DNA from: Hydractinia symbiolongicarpus | Taxonomy: Eukaryota; Cnidaria; Hydrozoa; Anthoathecata; Hydractiniidae | Assembly (NCBI RefSeq): GCF_029227915.1 | Contig: NC_079877.1 | Coordinates: 4,962,001-5,026,000, forward strand | Length of the DNA: 64,000 nt | Direction of reading: 5' to 3' | In this document: positions 33,108 to 47,400 of the stretch, piece after piece | Layout of the letters: every line of letters begins with the position of its first letter | How positions within the stretch are numbered: the stretch's first letter is position 1 | Program-made: the position numbers and the translations under genes | The notes under the pieces: model-generated | What the model was told of the DNA's origin: nothing | What the model saw: the letters and a program-made list of their open reading frames with translations, nothing else | The model's database searches: none

Positions 33108-34469
33108 TCCAAAACAATTTTTTAAATTATTTTTTCACCACTAAAACGCATAAGACTTGTAGTTTTTAAAAATGTTTTCATTTTTGATGAGACGCTGAAT
33201 AAAAGAAGTTTAATCGCCGGCAAACGAAAACCCGCCATTTCCCGCAAACCCCGGACTCGGCCCGTATAGTCAAAAGTATACAAAGAAAGTACCCAGGGAG
33301 TAAACTAATTTCCCAAACGATTTTTTAAATTATTATTTCACCACTAAAGCCCATGAGACTTGTAGTTTTTAAAAATGTTCTCATTTTTGATGAGACGCTG
33401 AATAAAAGAAGTTTAATCGCCGGCAAACGAAAACCCGCGATTTCCCGTAAATCCCGGCTTGGCCCGTATAGTCAAAAGTATACAAAGAAAGTACCCAGGG
33501 AGTAAACTCATTTCCAGAACGATTTTTTAAATTATTTTTTCACCACTAAAACGCATAAGACTTGTAGTTTTTAAAAATGTTTTCATTTTTGATGAGACGC
33601 TGAATAAAAGAAGTTTAATCGCCGGCAAACGAAAACCAGCGATTTCCCGTAAATCCTGGACTCGGCCCGTATAGTCAAAAGTATACAAAGAAAGTACCCA
33701 GGGAGTAAACTCATTTCCCAAACGATTTTTTAAATTATTATTTCACCACTAAAACGCATGAGACTTGTAGTTTTCAAGAATGTTTTCATTTTTGATGAGA
33801 CGCTGAATAAAAGCAGGTTAATCGCCGGCAAACGAAAACCTGCGATTTCCCGTAAATCCCGGACTCGGCCCGTATAGTCAAAAGTATACAAAGAAAGTAC
33901 CCAGGGAGTAAACTCATTTTCAAAACAATTTTTTAAATTATTTTTTCACCACTAAAACGCATAAGACTTGTAGTTTTTAAAAATGTTTTCATTTTTGATG
34001 AGACGCTGAATAAAAGAAGTTTAATCGCCGGCAAACGAAAACCCGCCATTTCCCGCAAACCCCGGACTCGGCCCGTATAGTCAAAAGTATACAAAGAAAG
34101 TACCCAGGGAGTAAACTAATTTCCCAAACGATTTTTTAAATTATTATTTCACCACTAAAGCCCATGAGACTTGTAGTTTTTAAAAATGTTCTCATTTTTG
34201 ATGAGAGGCTGAATAAAAGAAGTTTAATCGCCGGCAAACGAAAACCCGCGATTTCCCGTAAATCCCGGCTTGGCCCGTATAGTCAAAAGTATACAAAGAA
34301 AGTACCCAGGGAGTAAACTCATTTCCCGAACGATATTTTAAATTATTTTTTCACCACTAAAACGCATGAGACTTGTAGTTTTTAAAAATGTTTTCATTTT
34401 TGATGAGACGCTGAATAAAAGAAGTTTAATCGCCGGCAAACGAAAACCCGCCATTTCCCGCAAACCCCG
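33108..34469 (+). repeat. Short-period subfamily II duplications (811 and 406 bp)
   Basis: About 32,915-33,513 matches 33,726-34,324 at offset 811 bp (4 monomers); the rare CAAAACAATTTT at 33,110 and 33,921 confirms it. A further match at offset 406 bp links 33,965-34,370 to 34,371-34,790 (CCCGCCATTTCCCGCAAACC at about 34,041 and 34,447). Dimer and tetramer duplications here precede the long HOR to the right. Confidence 0.75.
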
Positions 34470-36350
34470 GACTCGGCCCGTATAGTCAAAAGTATACAAA
34501 GAAAGTACCCAGGGAGTAAACTAATTTTCCAAACGATTTTTTAAATTATTATTTCACCACAAAAGCCCATGAGACTTGTAGTTTTTAAAAATGTTCTCAT
34601 TTTTGATGAGACGCTGAATAAAAGAAGTTTAATCGCCGGCAAACGAAAACCCGCGATTTCCCGTAAATCCCGGCTTGGCCCGTATAGTCAAAAGCATACA
34701 AAGAAAGTACCCAGGGAGTAAACTCATTTCCCGAACGATATTTTAAATTATTTTTTCACCACTAAAACGCATGAGACTTGTAGTTTTCAAAAATGTTTTC
34801 ATTTTTGATGAGACGCTGAATGAAAGAAGTTTAATCGCCGGCAAACAAAAACCCGCGATTTCCCGTAAATCCCGGGCTTGGCCCGTATAGTCAAAAGTAT
34901 ACAAAGAAAGTACCCAGTGAGTAAACTCATTTCCCAAACGATTTTTTAAATTACTTTTTCACCACTAAAACGCATGAGACTTGTAGTTTTTAAAAATGTT
35001 TTCATTTTTGATGAGACGCTGAATAAAAGAAGTTTAATCGCCGGCAAACGAAAACCCGCGATTTCCCGTAAATCCCGGGCTTGGCCCGTATAGTCAAAAG
35101 TATACAAAGAAAGTACCCAGGGAGTAAACTCATTTCCCGAACGATTTTTTAAATTACTTTTTCACCACTAAAACGCATGAGACTTGTAGTTTTTAAAAAT
35201 GTTTTCATTTTTGATGAGACGCTGAATAAAAGCAGGTTAATCGCCGGCAAACGAAAACCTGCGATTTCCCGTAAATCCCGGACTCGGCCCGCATAGTCAA
35301 AAGTATACAAAGAAAGTAGCCAGGGAGTAAACTCATTTCCCAAACGATTTTTTAAATTATTATTTCACCACTAAAACGCATGAGACTTGTAGTTTTCAAG
35401 AATGTTTTCATTTTTGATGAGACGCTGAATAAAAGCAGGTTAATCGCCGGCAAACGAAAACCTGCGATTTCCCGTAAATCCCGGACTCGGCCCGTATAGT
35501 CAAAAGTATACAAAGAAAGTACCCAGGGAGTAAACTCATTTCCAGAACGATTTTTTAAATTATTTTTTCACCACTAAAACGCATAAGACTTGTAGTTTTT
35601 AAAAATGTTTTCATTTTTGATGAGACGCTGAATAAAAGAAGTTTAATCGCCGGCAAACGAAAACCCGCGACTTCCCGTAAATCCTGGACTCGGCCCGTAT
35701 AGTCAAAAGTATACAAAGAAAGTATCCAGGGAGTAAACTCTTTTCCCAAACGATTTTTTAAATTATTATTTTACCACTAAAGCCCATGAGACTTGTAGTT
35801 TTTATAAATGTTTTCATTTTTGATGGGACGCTGAATAAAAGAAGTTTAATCGCCGGCAAACGAAAGCCTGCGACTTCCCGTAAATCCCGGACTCTGCCCG
35901 TATAGTCAAAAGTATACAAAGAAAGTACCCAGGGTGTAAACTCATTTCCCGAACGATTTTTTAAACTATTTTTTCACCACTAAAACGCATGAGACTTGTA
36001 GTTTTCAAAATTGTTTTTATTTTTGATGAGACGCTGAATAAAAGAAGTTTAATCGCCGGCAAACGAAAACCTGGGATTTCCGTAAATCCCGTACTCGGCC
36101 CGTATAGTCAAAAGTATACAAAGAAAGTACCCAGGGAGTAAACTCATTTCCCAAACGATTTTTTAAATTATTATTTCACCACTATAGCCCATGAGACTTG
36201 TAGTTTTTAAAAATGTTTTCACTTTTGATGAGACGCTGAATAAAAGAAGTTTAATCGTCGGCAAACGAAAACCCGCAATTTCCCGTAAATCCCGGTCTCG
36301 GCCCGTATAGTCAAAAGTATACAAGGAAAGTACCCAGGGAGTAAACTCAT

Positions 36351-36362
36351 TTCCCTAAGGAA
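36351..36362. other. TTCCCTAAGGAA marker variant (five copies)
   Basis: This imperfect palindrome (arms TTCC/GGAA, loop CTAA) replaces the usual TTCCCGAACGAT by three substitutions at constant length. It occurs only at 36,351-36,362, 39,189-39,200, 43,856-43,867, 58,268-58,279 and 61,918-61,929, always in the same monomer of the long subfamily II HOR. It removes two CpGs and is a good tag for counting long-HOR units. Confidence 0.9.
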
Positions 36363-39300
36363 TTTTTAAATTATTTTTTCACCACTAAAACGCATGAGAC
36401 TTGTAGTTTTCAAAAATGTTTTCATTTTTGATGAGACGCTGAATAAAAGAGGTTTAATCGCCGGCAAACGAAAACCTGCGATTTCCCGTAAATCCTGGAC
36501 TCGGCCCGTATAGTCAAAAGTATACAAAGAAAGTACCCAAGGAGTAAACTCATTTCCCAAACGATTTTTTAAATTATTATTTCACCACTAAAGCCCATGA
36601 GACTTGTAGTTTTTAAAAATGTTTCATTTTTGATGAGACGCTGAATAAAAGAAGTTTAATCGCCGGCAAACGAAAACCCGCGATTTACCGTAAATCCCAG
36701 CTTGGCCCGTATAGTCAAAAGTATACAAAGAAAGTACCCAGGGAGTAAACTCATTTCCCGAACGATATTTTAAATTATTTTTTCACCACTAAAACGCATG
36801 AGACTTGTAGTTTTCAAAAATGTTTTCTTTTTTGATGAGACGCTGAATGAAAGAAGTTTCATCGCCGGCAAACAAAAACCTGCGATTTCCCGTAAATCCC
36901 GGACTCGGCCCGTATAGTCAAAAGTATACAAAGAAAGTACCCAGGGAGTAAACTCATTTCCAAAACGATTTTTTAAATTATTTTTTCGACACTAAAACGC
37001 ATAAGACTTGTAGTTTTTAAAAATGTTTTCATTTTTGATGAGACGCTGAATAAAAGAAGTTTAATCGCCGGCAAACGAAAACTCGCCATTTCCCGTAAAC
37101 CCCGGACTCGGCCCGCATAGTCAAAAGTATACAAAGAAAGTACCCAGGGTGTAAACTCATTTCCCGAACGATTTTTTAATTCATTTTTTCACCACTAAAA
37201 CGCATGAGATTTGTAGTTTTCAAAAATGTTTTCATTTTTGATGAGACGCTGAATAAAAGAAGTTTAATCGCCGGCAAACGATAACCTGCGATTTCCCGTA
37301 AATCCCGGACTCAGCCCGTATAGTCAAAAGTATACAAAGAAAGTACCCAGGGAGTAAACTAATTTCCCAAACGATTTTTTAAATTATTATTTCACCACTA
37401 AAGCCCATGAGACTTGTAGTTTTTAAAAATGTTCTCATTTTTGATGAGACGCTGAATAAAAGAAGTTTAATCGCCGGCAAACGAAAACCCGCGATTTCCC
37501 GTAAATCCCGGCTTGGCCCGTATAGTCAAAAGTATACAAAGAAAGTACCCAGGGAGTAAACTCATTTCCCGAACGATATTTTAAATTATTTTTTCACCAC
37601 TAAAACGCATGAGACTTGTAGTTTTCAAAAATGTTTTCATTTTTGATGAGACGCTGAATGAAAGAAGTTTCATCGCCGGCAAACAAAAACCCGCGATTTC
37701 CCGTAAATCCCGGCCTTGGCCCGTATAGTCAAAAGTATACAAAGAAAGTACCCAGGGAGTAAACTCATTTCCCAAACGATTTTTTAGATTACTTTTTCAC
37801 CACTAAAACGCATGAGACTTGTAGTTTTTAAAAATGTTTTCATTTTTGATGAGACGCTGAATAAAAGAAGTTTAATCGCCGGCAAACGAAAACCCGCGAT
37901 TTCCCGTAAATCCCGGGCTTGGCCGGTATAGTCAAAAGTATACAAAGAAAGTACCCAGGGAGTAAACTCATTTCCCGAACGATTTTTTAAATTACTTTTT
38001 CACCACTAAAACGCATGAGACTTGTAGTTTTTAAAAATGTTTTCATTTTTGATGAGACGCTGAATAAAAGAAGTTTAATCGCCGGCAAACGAAAACCTGC
38101 GATTTCCCGTAAATCCTAGACTCGGCCCGTATAGTCAAAAGTATACAAAGAAAGTACCCAGGGAGTAAACTCATTTCCCAAACGATTTTTTAAATTATTA
38201 TTTCACCAATAAAACGCATGAGACTTGTAGTTTTCAAGAATGTTTTCATTTTTGATGAGACGCTGAATAAAAGCAGGTTAATCGCCGGCAAACGAAAACC
38301 TGCGATTTCCCGTAAATCCCGGACTCGGCCCGTATAGTCAAAAGTATACAAAGAAAGTACCCAGGGAGTAAACTCATTTCCAGAACGATTTTTTAAATTA
38401 TTTTTTCACCACTAAAACGCATAAGACTTGTAGTTTTTAAAAATGTTTTCATTTTTGATGAGACGCTGAATAAAAGAAGTTTAATCGCCGGCAAACGAAA
38501 ACCCGCGACTTCCCGTAAATCCTGGACTCGTCCCGTATAGTCAAAAGTATACAAAGAAAGTATCCAGGGAGTAAACTCTTTTCCCAAACGATTTTTTAAA
38601 TTATTATTTTACCACTAAAGCCCATGAGACTTGTAGTTTTTAAAAATGTTTTCATTTTTGATGGGACGCTGAATAAAAGAAGTTTAATCGCCGGCAAACG
38701 AAAGCCTGCGACTTCCCGTAAATCCCGGACTCGGCCCGTATAGTCAAAAGTATACAAAGAAAGTACCCAGGGTGTAAACTCATTTCCCGAACGATTTTTT
38801 AAACTATTTTTTCACCACTAAAACGCATGAGACTTGTAGTTTTCAAAATTGTTTTCATTTTTGATGAGAAGCTGAATAAAAGAAGTTTAATCGCCGGCAA
38901 ACGAAAACCTGGGATTTCCGTAAATCCCGTACTCGGCCCGTATAGTCAAAAGTATACAAAGAAAGTACCCAGGGAGTAAACTCATTTCCCAAACGATTTT
39001 TTAAATTATTATTTCACCACTAAAGCCCATGAGACTTGTAGTTTTTAAAAATGTTTTCATTTTTGATGAGACGCTGAATAAAAGAAGTTAAATCGTCGGC
39101 AAACGAAAACCCGCAATTTCCTGTAAATCCCGGTCTCGGCCCCTATAGTCAAAAGTATACAAGGAAAGTACCCAGGGAGTAAACTCATTTCCCTAAGGAA
39201 TTTTTAAATTATTTTTTCACCACTAAAACGCATGAGACTTGTAGTTTTCAAAAATGTTTTCATATTTGATGAGACGCTGAATAAAAGAGGTTTAATCGCC

Positions 39301-39780
39301 GGCAAACGAAAACCTGCGATTTCCCGTAAATCCTGGACTCGGCCCGTATAGTCAAAAGTATACAAAGAAAGTACCCAGGGAGTAAACTCATTTCCCAAAC
39401 GATTTTTTAAATTATTATTTCACCACTAAAACGCATGAGACTTGTAGTTTTCAAGAATGTTTTCATTTTTGATGAGACGCTGAATAAAAGCAGGTCAATC
39501 GCCGGCAAACGAAAACCTGCGATTTCCCGTAAATCCCGGACTCGGCCCGTATAGTCAAAAGTATACAAAGAAAGTACCCAGGGAGTAAACTCATTTCCAA
39601 AACGATTTTTTAAATTATTTTTTCACCACTAAAACGCATAAGACTTGTAGTTTTTAAAAATGTTTTCATTTTTGATGAGACGCTGAATAAAAGAAGTTTA
39701 ATCGCCGGCAAACGAAAACCCGCCATTTCCCGTAAACCCCGGACTCGGCCCGCATAGTCAAAAGTATATAAAGAAAGTAC

Positions 39781-40186
39781 CCAGGGTGTAAACTCATTTC
39801 CCGAACGATTTTTTAATTCATTTTTTCACCACTAAAACGCATGAGACTTGTAGTTTTCAAAAATGTTTTCATTTTTGATGAGACGCTGAATAAAAGAAGT
39901 TTAATCGCCGGCAAACGAAAACCTGCGATTTCCCGTAAATCCCGGACTCGGCCCGTATAGTCAAAAGTATACAAAGAAAGTACCCAGGGTGTAAACTCAT
40001 TTCCCGAACGATTTTTTAATTCATTTTTTCACCACTAAAACGCATGAGACTTGTAGTTTTCAAAAATGTTTTCATTTTTGATGAGACGCTGAATAAAAGA
40101 AGTTTAATCGCCGGCAAACGAAAACCTGCGATTTCCCGTAAATCCCGGACTCGGCCCGTATAGTCAAAAGTATACAAAGAAAGTAC
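39781..40186 (+). repeat. Single-monomer duplication with AATTC variant
   Basis: Two adjacent monomers at 39,781-39,983 and 39,984-40,186 share CCAGGGTGTAAACTC, TTTTTTAATTCATTTT and CCCGGACTCGG. The same pair is present near 44,450-44,860. Only one is present at about 48,906, so the pair arose before that long HOR copy was spread, or one member was lost at 48.9 kb. Confidence 0.75.
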
Positions 40187-40359
40187 CCAGGGAGTAAACT
40201 AATTTCCCAAACGATTTTTTAAATTATTATTTCACCACTAAAGCCCATGAGACTTGTAGTTTTTAAAAATGTTCTCATTTTTGATGAGACGCTGAATAAA
40301 AGAAGTTTAATCGCCGGCAAACGAAAACCCGCGATTTCCCGTAAATCCCGGCTTGGCCC

Positions 40360-41626
40360 GTATAGTCAAAAGTATACAAAGAAAGTACCCAGGGAGTAAA
40401 CTCATTTCCCGAACGATATTTTAAATTATTTTTTCACCACTAAAACGCATGAGACTTGTAGTTTTCAAAAATGTTTTCATTTTTGATGAGACGCTGAATG
40501 AAAGAAGTTTCATCGCCGGCAAACAAAAACCCGCGATTTCCCGTAAATCCCGGGCTTGGCCCGTATAGTCAAAAGTATACAAAGAAAGTACCCAGGGAGT
40601 AAACTCATTTCCCAAACGATTTTTTAAATTACTTTTTCACCACTAAAACGCATGAGACTTGTAGTTTTTAAAAATGTTTTCATTTTTGATGAGACGCTGA
40701 ATAAAAGAAGTTTAATCGCCGGCAAACGAAAACCCGCGATTTCCCGTAAATCCCGGGCTTGGCCCGTATAGTCAAAAGTATACAAAGAAAGTACCCAGGG
40801 AGTAAACTCATTTCCCGAACGATTTTTTAAATTACTTTTTCACCACTAAAACGCATGAGACTTGTAGTTTTTAAAAATGTTTTCATTTTTGATGAGACGC
40901 TGAATAAAAGAAGTTTAATCGCCGGCAAACGAAAACCTGCGATTTCCCGTAAATCCTGGACTCGGCCCGTATAGTCAAAAGTATACAAAGAAAGTACCCA
41001 GGGAGTAAACTCATTTCCCGAACGATATTTTAAATTATTTTTTCACCACTAAAACGCATGAGACTTGTAGTTTTCAAAAATGTTTTCATTTTTGATGAGA
41101 CGCTGAATGAAAGAAGTTTCATCGCCGGCAAACAAAAACCCGCGATTTCCCGTAAATCCCGGGCTTGGCCCGTATAGTCAAAAGTATACAAAGAAAGTAC
41201 CCAGGGAGTAAACTCATTTCCCAAACGATTTTTTAAATTACTTTTTCACCACTAAAACGCATGAGACTTGTAGTTTTTAAAAATGTTTTCATTTTTGATG
41301 AGACGCTGAATAAAAGAAGTTTAATCGCCGGCAAACGAAAACCCGCGATTTCCCGTAAATCCCGGGCTTGGCCCGTATAGTCAAAAGTATACAAAGAAAG
41401 TACCCAGGGAGTAAACTCATTTCCCGAACGATTTTTTAAATTACTTTTTCACCACTAAAACGCATGAGACTTGTAGTTTTTAAAAATGTTTTCATTTTTG
41501 ATGAGACGCTGAATAAAAGAAGTTTAATCGCCGGCAAACGAAAACCTGCGATTTCCCGTAAATCCTGGACTCGGCCCGTATAGTCAAAAGTATACAAAGA
41601 AAGTACCCAGGGAGTAAACTCATTTC
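40360..41626 (+). repeat. 609-bp (3-monomer) tandem duplication
   Basis: About 40,360-40,968 repeats at 40,969-41,626. The leading monomer, with ACGATATTTTAAATT and GAATGAAAGAAGTTTCATCG, occurs at about 40,415 and 41,024. Sequence is the same in both as far as I can see. Confidence 0.8.
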
Positions 41627-43530
41627 CCAAACGATTTTTTAAATTATTATTTCACCACTAAAACGCATGAGACTTGTAGTTTTCAAGAATGTTTTCATTT
41701 TTGATGAGACGCTGAATAAAAGCAGGTTAATCGCCGGCAACCGAAAACCTGCGATTTCCCGTAAATCCCGGACTCGGCCCGTATAGTCAAAAGTATACAA
41801 AGAAAGTACCCAGGGAGTAAACTCATTTCCAGAACGATTTTTTAAATTATTTTTTCACCACTAAAACGCATAAGACTTGTAGTTTTTAAAAATGTTTTCA
41901 TTTTTGATGAGACGCTGAATAAAAGAAGTTTAATCGCCGGAAAACGAAAACCCGCGACTTCCCGTAAATCCTGGACTCGGCCCGTATAGTCAAAAGTATA
42001 CAAAGAAAGTATCCAGGGAGTAAACTCTTTTCCCAAACGATTTTTTAAATTATTATTTTACCACTAAAGCCCATGAGACTTGTAGTTTTTAAAAATGTTT
42101 TCATTTTTGATGAGACGCTGAATAAAAGAAGTTTAATCGCCGGCAAACGAAAACCCGCGATTTCCCGTAAATCCCGGGCTTGGCCCGTATAGTCAAAAGT
42201 ATACAAAGAAAGTACCCAGGGAGTAAACTCATTTCCCGAACGATTTTTTAAATTACTTTTTCACCACTAAAACGCATGAGACTTGTAGTTTTTAAAAATG
42301 TTTTCATTTTTGATGAGACGCTGAATAAAAGAAGTTTAATCGCCGGCAAACGAAAACCTGCGATTTCCCGTAAATCCTGGACTCGGCCCGTATAGTCAAA
42401 AGTATACAAAGAAAGTACCCAGGGAGTAAACTCATTTCCCGAACGATATTTTAAATTATTTTTTCACCACTAAAACGCATGAGACTTGTAGTTTTCAAAA
42501 ATGTTTTCATTTTTGATGAGACGCTGAATGAAAGAAGTTTCATCGCCGGCAAACAAAAACCCGCGATTTCCCGTAAATCCCGGGCTTGGCCCGTATAGTC
42601 AAAAGTATACAAAGAAAGTACCCAGGGAGTAAACTCATTTCCCAAACGATTTTTAAATTACTTTTTCACCACTAAAACGCATGAGACTTGTAGTTTTTAA
42701 AAATGTTTTCATTTTTGATGAGACGCTGAATAAAAGAAGTTTAATCGCCGGCAAACGAAAACCCGCGATTTCCCGTAAATCCCGGGCTTGGCCCGTATAG
42801 TCAAAAGTATACAAAGAAAGTACCCAGGGAGTAAACTCATTTCCCGAACGATTTTTTAAATTACTTTTTCACCACTAAAACGCATGAGACTTGTAGTTTT
42901 TAAAAATGTTTTCATTTTTGATGAGACGCTGAATAAAAGAAGTTTAATCGCCGGCAAACGAAAACCTGCGATTTCCCGTAAATCCTGGACTCGGCCCGTA
43001 TAGTCAAAAGTATACAAAGAAAGTACCCAGGGAGTAAACTCATTTCCCGAACGATTTTTTAAATTATTATTTCACCACTATAACGCATGAGACTTGTAGT
43101 TTTCAAGAATGTTTTCATTTTTGATGAGACGCTGAATAAAAGCAGGTTAATCGCCGGCAACCGAAAACCTGCGATTTCCCGTAAATCCCGGACTCGGCCC
43201 GTATAGTCAAAAGTATACAAAGAAAGTACCCAGGGAGTAAACTCATTTCCAGAACGATTTTTTAAATTATTTTTTCACCACTAAAACGCATAAGACTTGT
43301 AGTTTTTAAAAATGTTTTCATTTTTGATGAGACGCTGAATAAAAGAAGTTTAATCGCCGGCAAACAAAAACCCGCGACTTCCCGTAAATCCTGGACTCGG
43401 CCCGTATAGTCAAAAGTATACAAAGAAAGTATCCAGGGAGTAAACTCTTTTCCCAAACGATTTTTTAAATTATTATTTTACCACTAAAGCCCATGAGACT
43501 TGTAGTTTTTAAAAATGTTTTCATTTTTGA
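40650..43530 (+). repeat. 1,420-bp (7-monomer) tandem duplication
   Basis: About 40,650-42,069 repeats at 42,070-43,530. Pairs include GAATGAAAGAAGTTTCATCG (41,105/42,526), GGCAACCGAAAACC (41,736/43,156) and CTCTTTTCCC (42,025/43,445). The second copy has lost one T in a T-run (about 42,651), which makes one 1,421-bp offset. A match slightly longer than the period shows a true tandem duplication. It includes the second half of the 609-bp duplication, so it arose after it or together with it. Confidence 0.8.
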
Positions 43531-44490
43531 TGGGACGCTGAATAAAAGAAGTTTAATCGCCGGCAAACGAAAGCCTGCGACTTCCTGTAAATCCCGGACT
43601 CGGCCCGTATAGTCAAAAGTATACAAAGAAAATACCCAGGGTGTAAACTCATTTCCCGAACGATTTTTTAAACTATTTTTTCACCACTAAAACGCATGAG
43701 ACTTGTAATTTTCAAAATTGTTTTCATTTTTGATGAGACGCTGAATAAAAGAAGTGTAATCATCGGCAAACGAAAACCCGCAATTTCCCGTAAATCCCGG
43801 TCTCGGCCCGTATAGTCAAAAGTATACAAGGAAAGTACCCAGGGAGTAAACTCATTTCCCTAAGGAATTTTTAAATTATTTTTTCACCACTAAAACGCAT
43901 GAGACTTGTAGTTTTTAAAAATGCTTTCATTTTTGATGAGACGCTGAATAAAAGAGGTTTAATCGCCGGCAAACGAAAACCTGCGATTTCCCGTAAATCC
44001 TGGACTCGGCCCGTATAGTCAAAAGTATACAAAGAAAGTACCCAGGGAGTAAACTCATTTCCCAAACGATTTTTTAAATTATTATTTCACCACTAAAACG
44101 CATGAGACTTGTAGTTTTCAAGAATGTTTTCATTTTTGATGAGACGCTGAATAAAAGCAGGTTAATCGCCGGCAAACGAAAACCTGCGATTTCCCGTAAA
44201 TCCCGGACTCGGCCCGTATAGTCAAAAGTATACAAAGAAAGTACCCAGGGAGTAAACTCATTTCCAAAACGATTTTTTAAATTATTTTTTCACCACTAAA
44301 ACGCATAAGACTTGTAGTTTTTTAAAATGTTTTCATTTTTGATGAGACGCTGAATAAAAGAAGTTTAATCGCCCGCAAACGAAAACCCGCCATTTCCCGT
44401 AAACCCCGGACTCGGTCCGCATAGTCAAAAGTATACAAAGAAAGTACCCAGGGTGTAAACTCATTTCCCGAACGATTTTTTAATTCATTT
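43531..44490 (+). repeat. HOR-4 remnant with one monomer deleted
   Basis: This stretch follows 38,660-39,790 in variant order (GATGGGACG, CAAAATTG, CGGTCTCGG, TTCCCTAAGGAA). The offset changes from 4,869 to 4,667 bp across about 43,720, so one monomer (the CTGGGATTTCCG type) is missing. The junction monomer reads GAAGTGTAATCATCGG, a unique combination. The copies near 38.9 and 61.6 kb keep the full set. Confidence 0.7.
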
Positions 44491-47400
44491 TTTCACCACT
44501 AAAACGCATGAGACTTGTAGTTTTCAAAAATGTTTTCATTTTTGATGAGACGCTGAATAAAAGAAGTTTAATCGCCGGCAAACGAAAACCTGCGATTTCC
44601 CGTAAATCCCGGACTCGGCCCGTATAGTCAAAAGTATACAAAGAAAGTACCCAGGGTGTAAACTCATTTCCCGAACGATTTTTTAATTCATTTTTTCACC
44701 ACTAAAACGCATGAGACTTGTAGTTTTCAAAAATGTTTTCATTTTTGATGAGACGCTGAATAAAAGAAGTTTAATCGCCGGCAAACGAAAACCTGCGATT
44801 TCCCGTAAATCCCGGACTCGGCCGCTATAGTCAAAAGTATACAAAGAAAGTACCCGGGGAGTAAACTAATTTCCCAAACGATTTTTTAAATTATTATTTC
44901 ACCACTAAAGCCCATGAGACTTGTAGTTTTTAAAAATGTTCTCATTTTTGATGAGACGCTGAATAAAAGAAGTTTAATCGCCGGCAAACGAAAACCCGCG
45001 ATTTCCCGTAAATCCCGGCTTGGCCCGTATAGTCAAAAGTATACAAAGAAAGTACGCAGGGAGTAAACTCATTTCCCAAACGATTTTTTAAATTATTATT
45101 TCACCACTAAAGCCCATGAGACTTGTAGTTTTTAAAAATGTTCTCATTTTTGATGAGACGCTGAATGAAAGAAGTTTCATCGCCGGCAAACAAAAACCCG
45201 CGATTTCCCGTAAATCCCGGGCTTGGCCCGTATAGTCAAAAGTATACAAAGAAAGTACGCAGGGAGTAAACTCATTTCCCAAACGATTTTTTAAATTACT
45301 TTTTCACCACTAAAACGCATGAGACTTGTAGTTTTTAAAAATGTTTTCATTTTTGATGAGACGCTGAATGAAAGAAGTTTAATCGCCGGCAAACGAAAAC
45401 CTGCGATTTCCCGTAAATCCTGGACTCGGCCCGTATAGTCAGAAGTATACAAAGAAAGTATCCAGGGAGTAAACTCTTTTCCCAAACGATTTTTTAAATT
45501 ATTATTTCACCACTAAAGCCCATGAGACTTGTAGTTTTTAAAAATGTTTTCATTTTTGATGGGACGCTGAATAAAAGAAGTTTAATTGCCGGCAAACGAA
45601 AACCTGCGACTTCCCGTAAATCCCGGAGTCGGCCTGTATAGTCAAAAGTATACAAAGAAAGTACCCAGGGTGTAAACTCATTTCCCGAACGATTTTTTAA
45701 ACCATTTTTTCACCACTAAAACGCATGAGACTTGTAGTTTTCAAAAATGTTTTCATTTTTAATGAGACGCTGAATAAAAGAAGTTTAATCGCCGGCAAAC
45801 GAAAACCTGCGATTTCCGTAAATCCCGTACTCGGCCCGTATAGTCAAAAGTATACAAAGAAAGTACCCAGGGAGTAAACTCATTTCCCAAACAATTTTTT
45901 AAATTATTATTTCACCACTAAAGCCCATGAGACTTGTAGTTTTTAAAAATGTTTTCATTTTTGATGAGACGCTGAATAAAAGAAGTTTAATCGTCGGCAA
46001 ACGAAAACCCGCAATTTCCCGTAAATCCCGGTCTCGGCCCGTATAGTCAAAAGTAAACAAAGAAAGTACCCAGGGAGTAAACTCATTTCCCGAACGATTT
46101 TTTAAATTACTTTTTCACCACTAAAACGCATGAGACTTGTAGTTTTTAAAAATGTTTTCATTTTTGATGAGACGCTGAATAAAAGAAGTTTAATCGCCGG
46201 CAAACGAAAACCTGCGATTTCCCGTAAATCCTGGACTCGGCCCGTATAGTCAAAAGTATACAAAGAAAGTATCCAGGGAGTAAACTCTTTTCCCAAACGA
46301 TTTTTTAAATTATTATTTCACCACTAAAGCCCATGAGACTTGTAGTTTTTAAAAATGTTTTCATTTTTGATGGGACGCTGAATAAAAGCAGTTTAATCGC
46401 CGGCAAACGAAAACCTGCGACTTCCCGTAAATCCCAGACTCGGCCCGTATAGTCAAAAGTATACAAAGAAAGTACCCAGGGTGTAAACTCATTTCCCGAA
46501 CGATTTTTTAAACTATTTTTTCACCACTAAAACGCATGAGACTTGTAGTTTTCAAAAATGTTTTCATTTTTGATGAGGCGCTGAATAAAAGAAGTTTAAT
46601 CGCCGACAAACGAAAACCTGCGATTTCCGTAAATCCCGGGCTTGGCCCGTATAGTCAAAAGTATACAAAGAAAGTACCCAGGGAGTAAACTCATTTCCCG
46701 AACGATTTTTTAAATTACTTTTTCACCACTAAAACGCATGAGACTTGTAGTTTTTAAAAATGTTTTCATTTTTGATGAGACGCTGAATAAAAGAAGTTTA
46801 ATCGCCGGCAAACGAAAACCCGCGATTTCCCGTAAATCCCGGGCTTGGCCCGTATAGTCAAAAGTATACAAAGAAAGTACGCAGGGAGTAAACTCATTTC
46901 CCAAACGATTTTTTAAATTACTTTTTCACCACTAAAACGCATGAGACTTGTAGTTTTTAAAAATGTTTTCATTTTTGATGAGACGCTGAATGAAAGAAGT
47001 TTAATCGCCGGCAAACGAAAACCTGCGATTTCCCGTAAATCCTGGACTCGGCCCGTATAGTCAGAAGTATACAAAGAAAGTATCCAGGGAGTAAACTCTT
47101 TTCCCAAACGATTTTTTAAATTATTATTTCACCACTAAAGCCCATGAGACTTGTAGTTTTTAAAAATGTTTTCATTTTTGATGGGACGCTGAATAAAAGA
47201 AGTTTAATTGCCGGCAAACGAAAACCTGCGACTTCCCGTAAATCCCGGAGTCGGCCTGTATAGTCAAAAGTATACAAAGAAAGTACCCAGGGTGTAAACT
47301 CATTTCCCGAACGATTTTTTAAACCATTTTTTCACCACTAAAACGCATGAGACTTGTAGTTTTCAAAAATGTTTTCATTTTTAATGAGACGCTGAATAAA

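Larger units (their letters stand above)
34470..40186 (+). repeat. HOR-4: 14-monomer (2,838 bp) higher-order repeat
   Basis: About 34,470-36,586 matches 37,308-39,424 at offset 2,838. Paired landmarks are GAATGAAAGAAGTTT (about 34,818/37,656), TATCCAGGG with CTCTTTTCCC (about 35,723/38,561), CTGGGATTTCCG (36,071/38,909) and TTCCCTAAGGAA (36,351/39,189). A further match at offset 2,840 links about 37,160-38,182 to 40,000-41,022. The same ordered variants recur in pieces to the end of the window, so this is the parent unit of the subfamily II domain. I see no gene or insertion in it. Confidence 0.8.

Noticed and set aside
36351-36362. TTCCCTAAGGAA as a telomere-like or integration-site motif
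   Set aside because: It is a three-base variant of the ordinary monomer at constant length, occurs at one HOR position, and is not tandemly repeated or flanked by an insertion.
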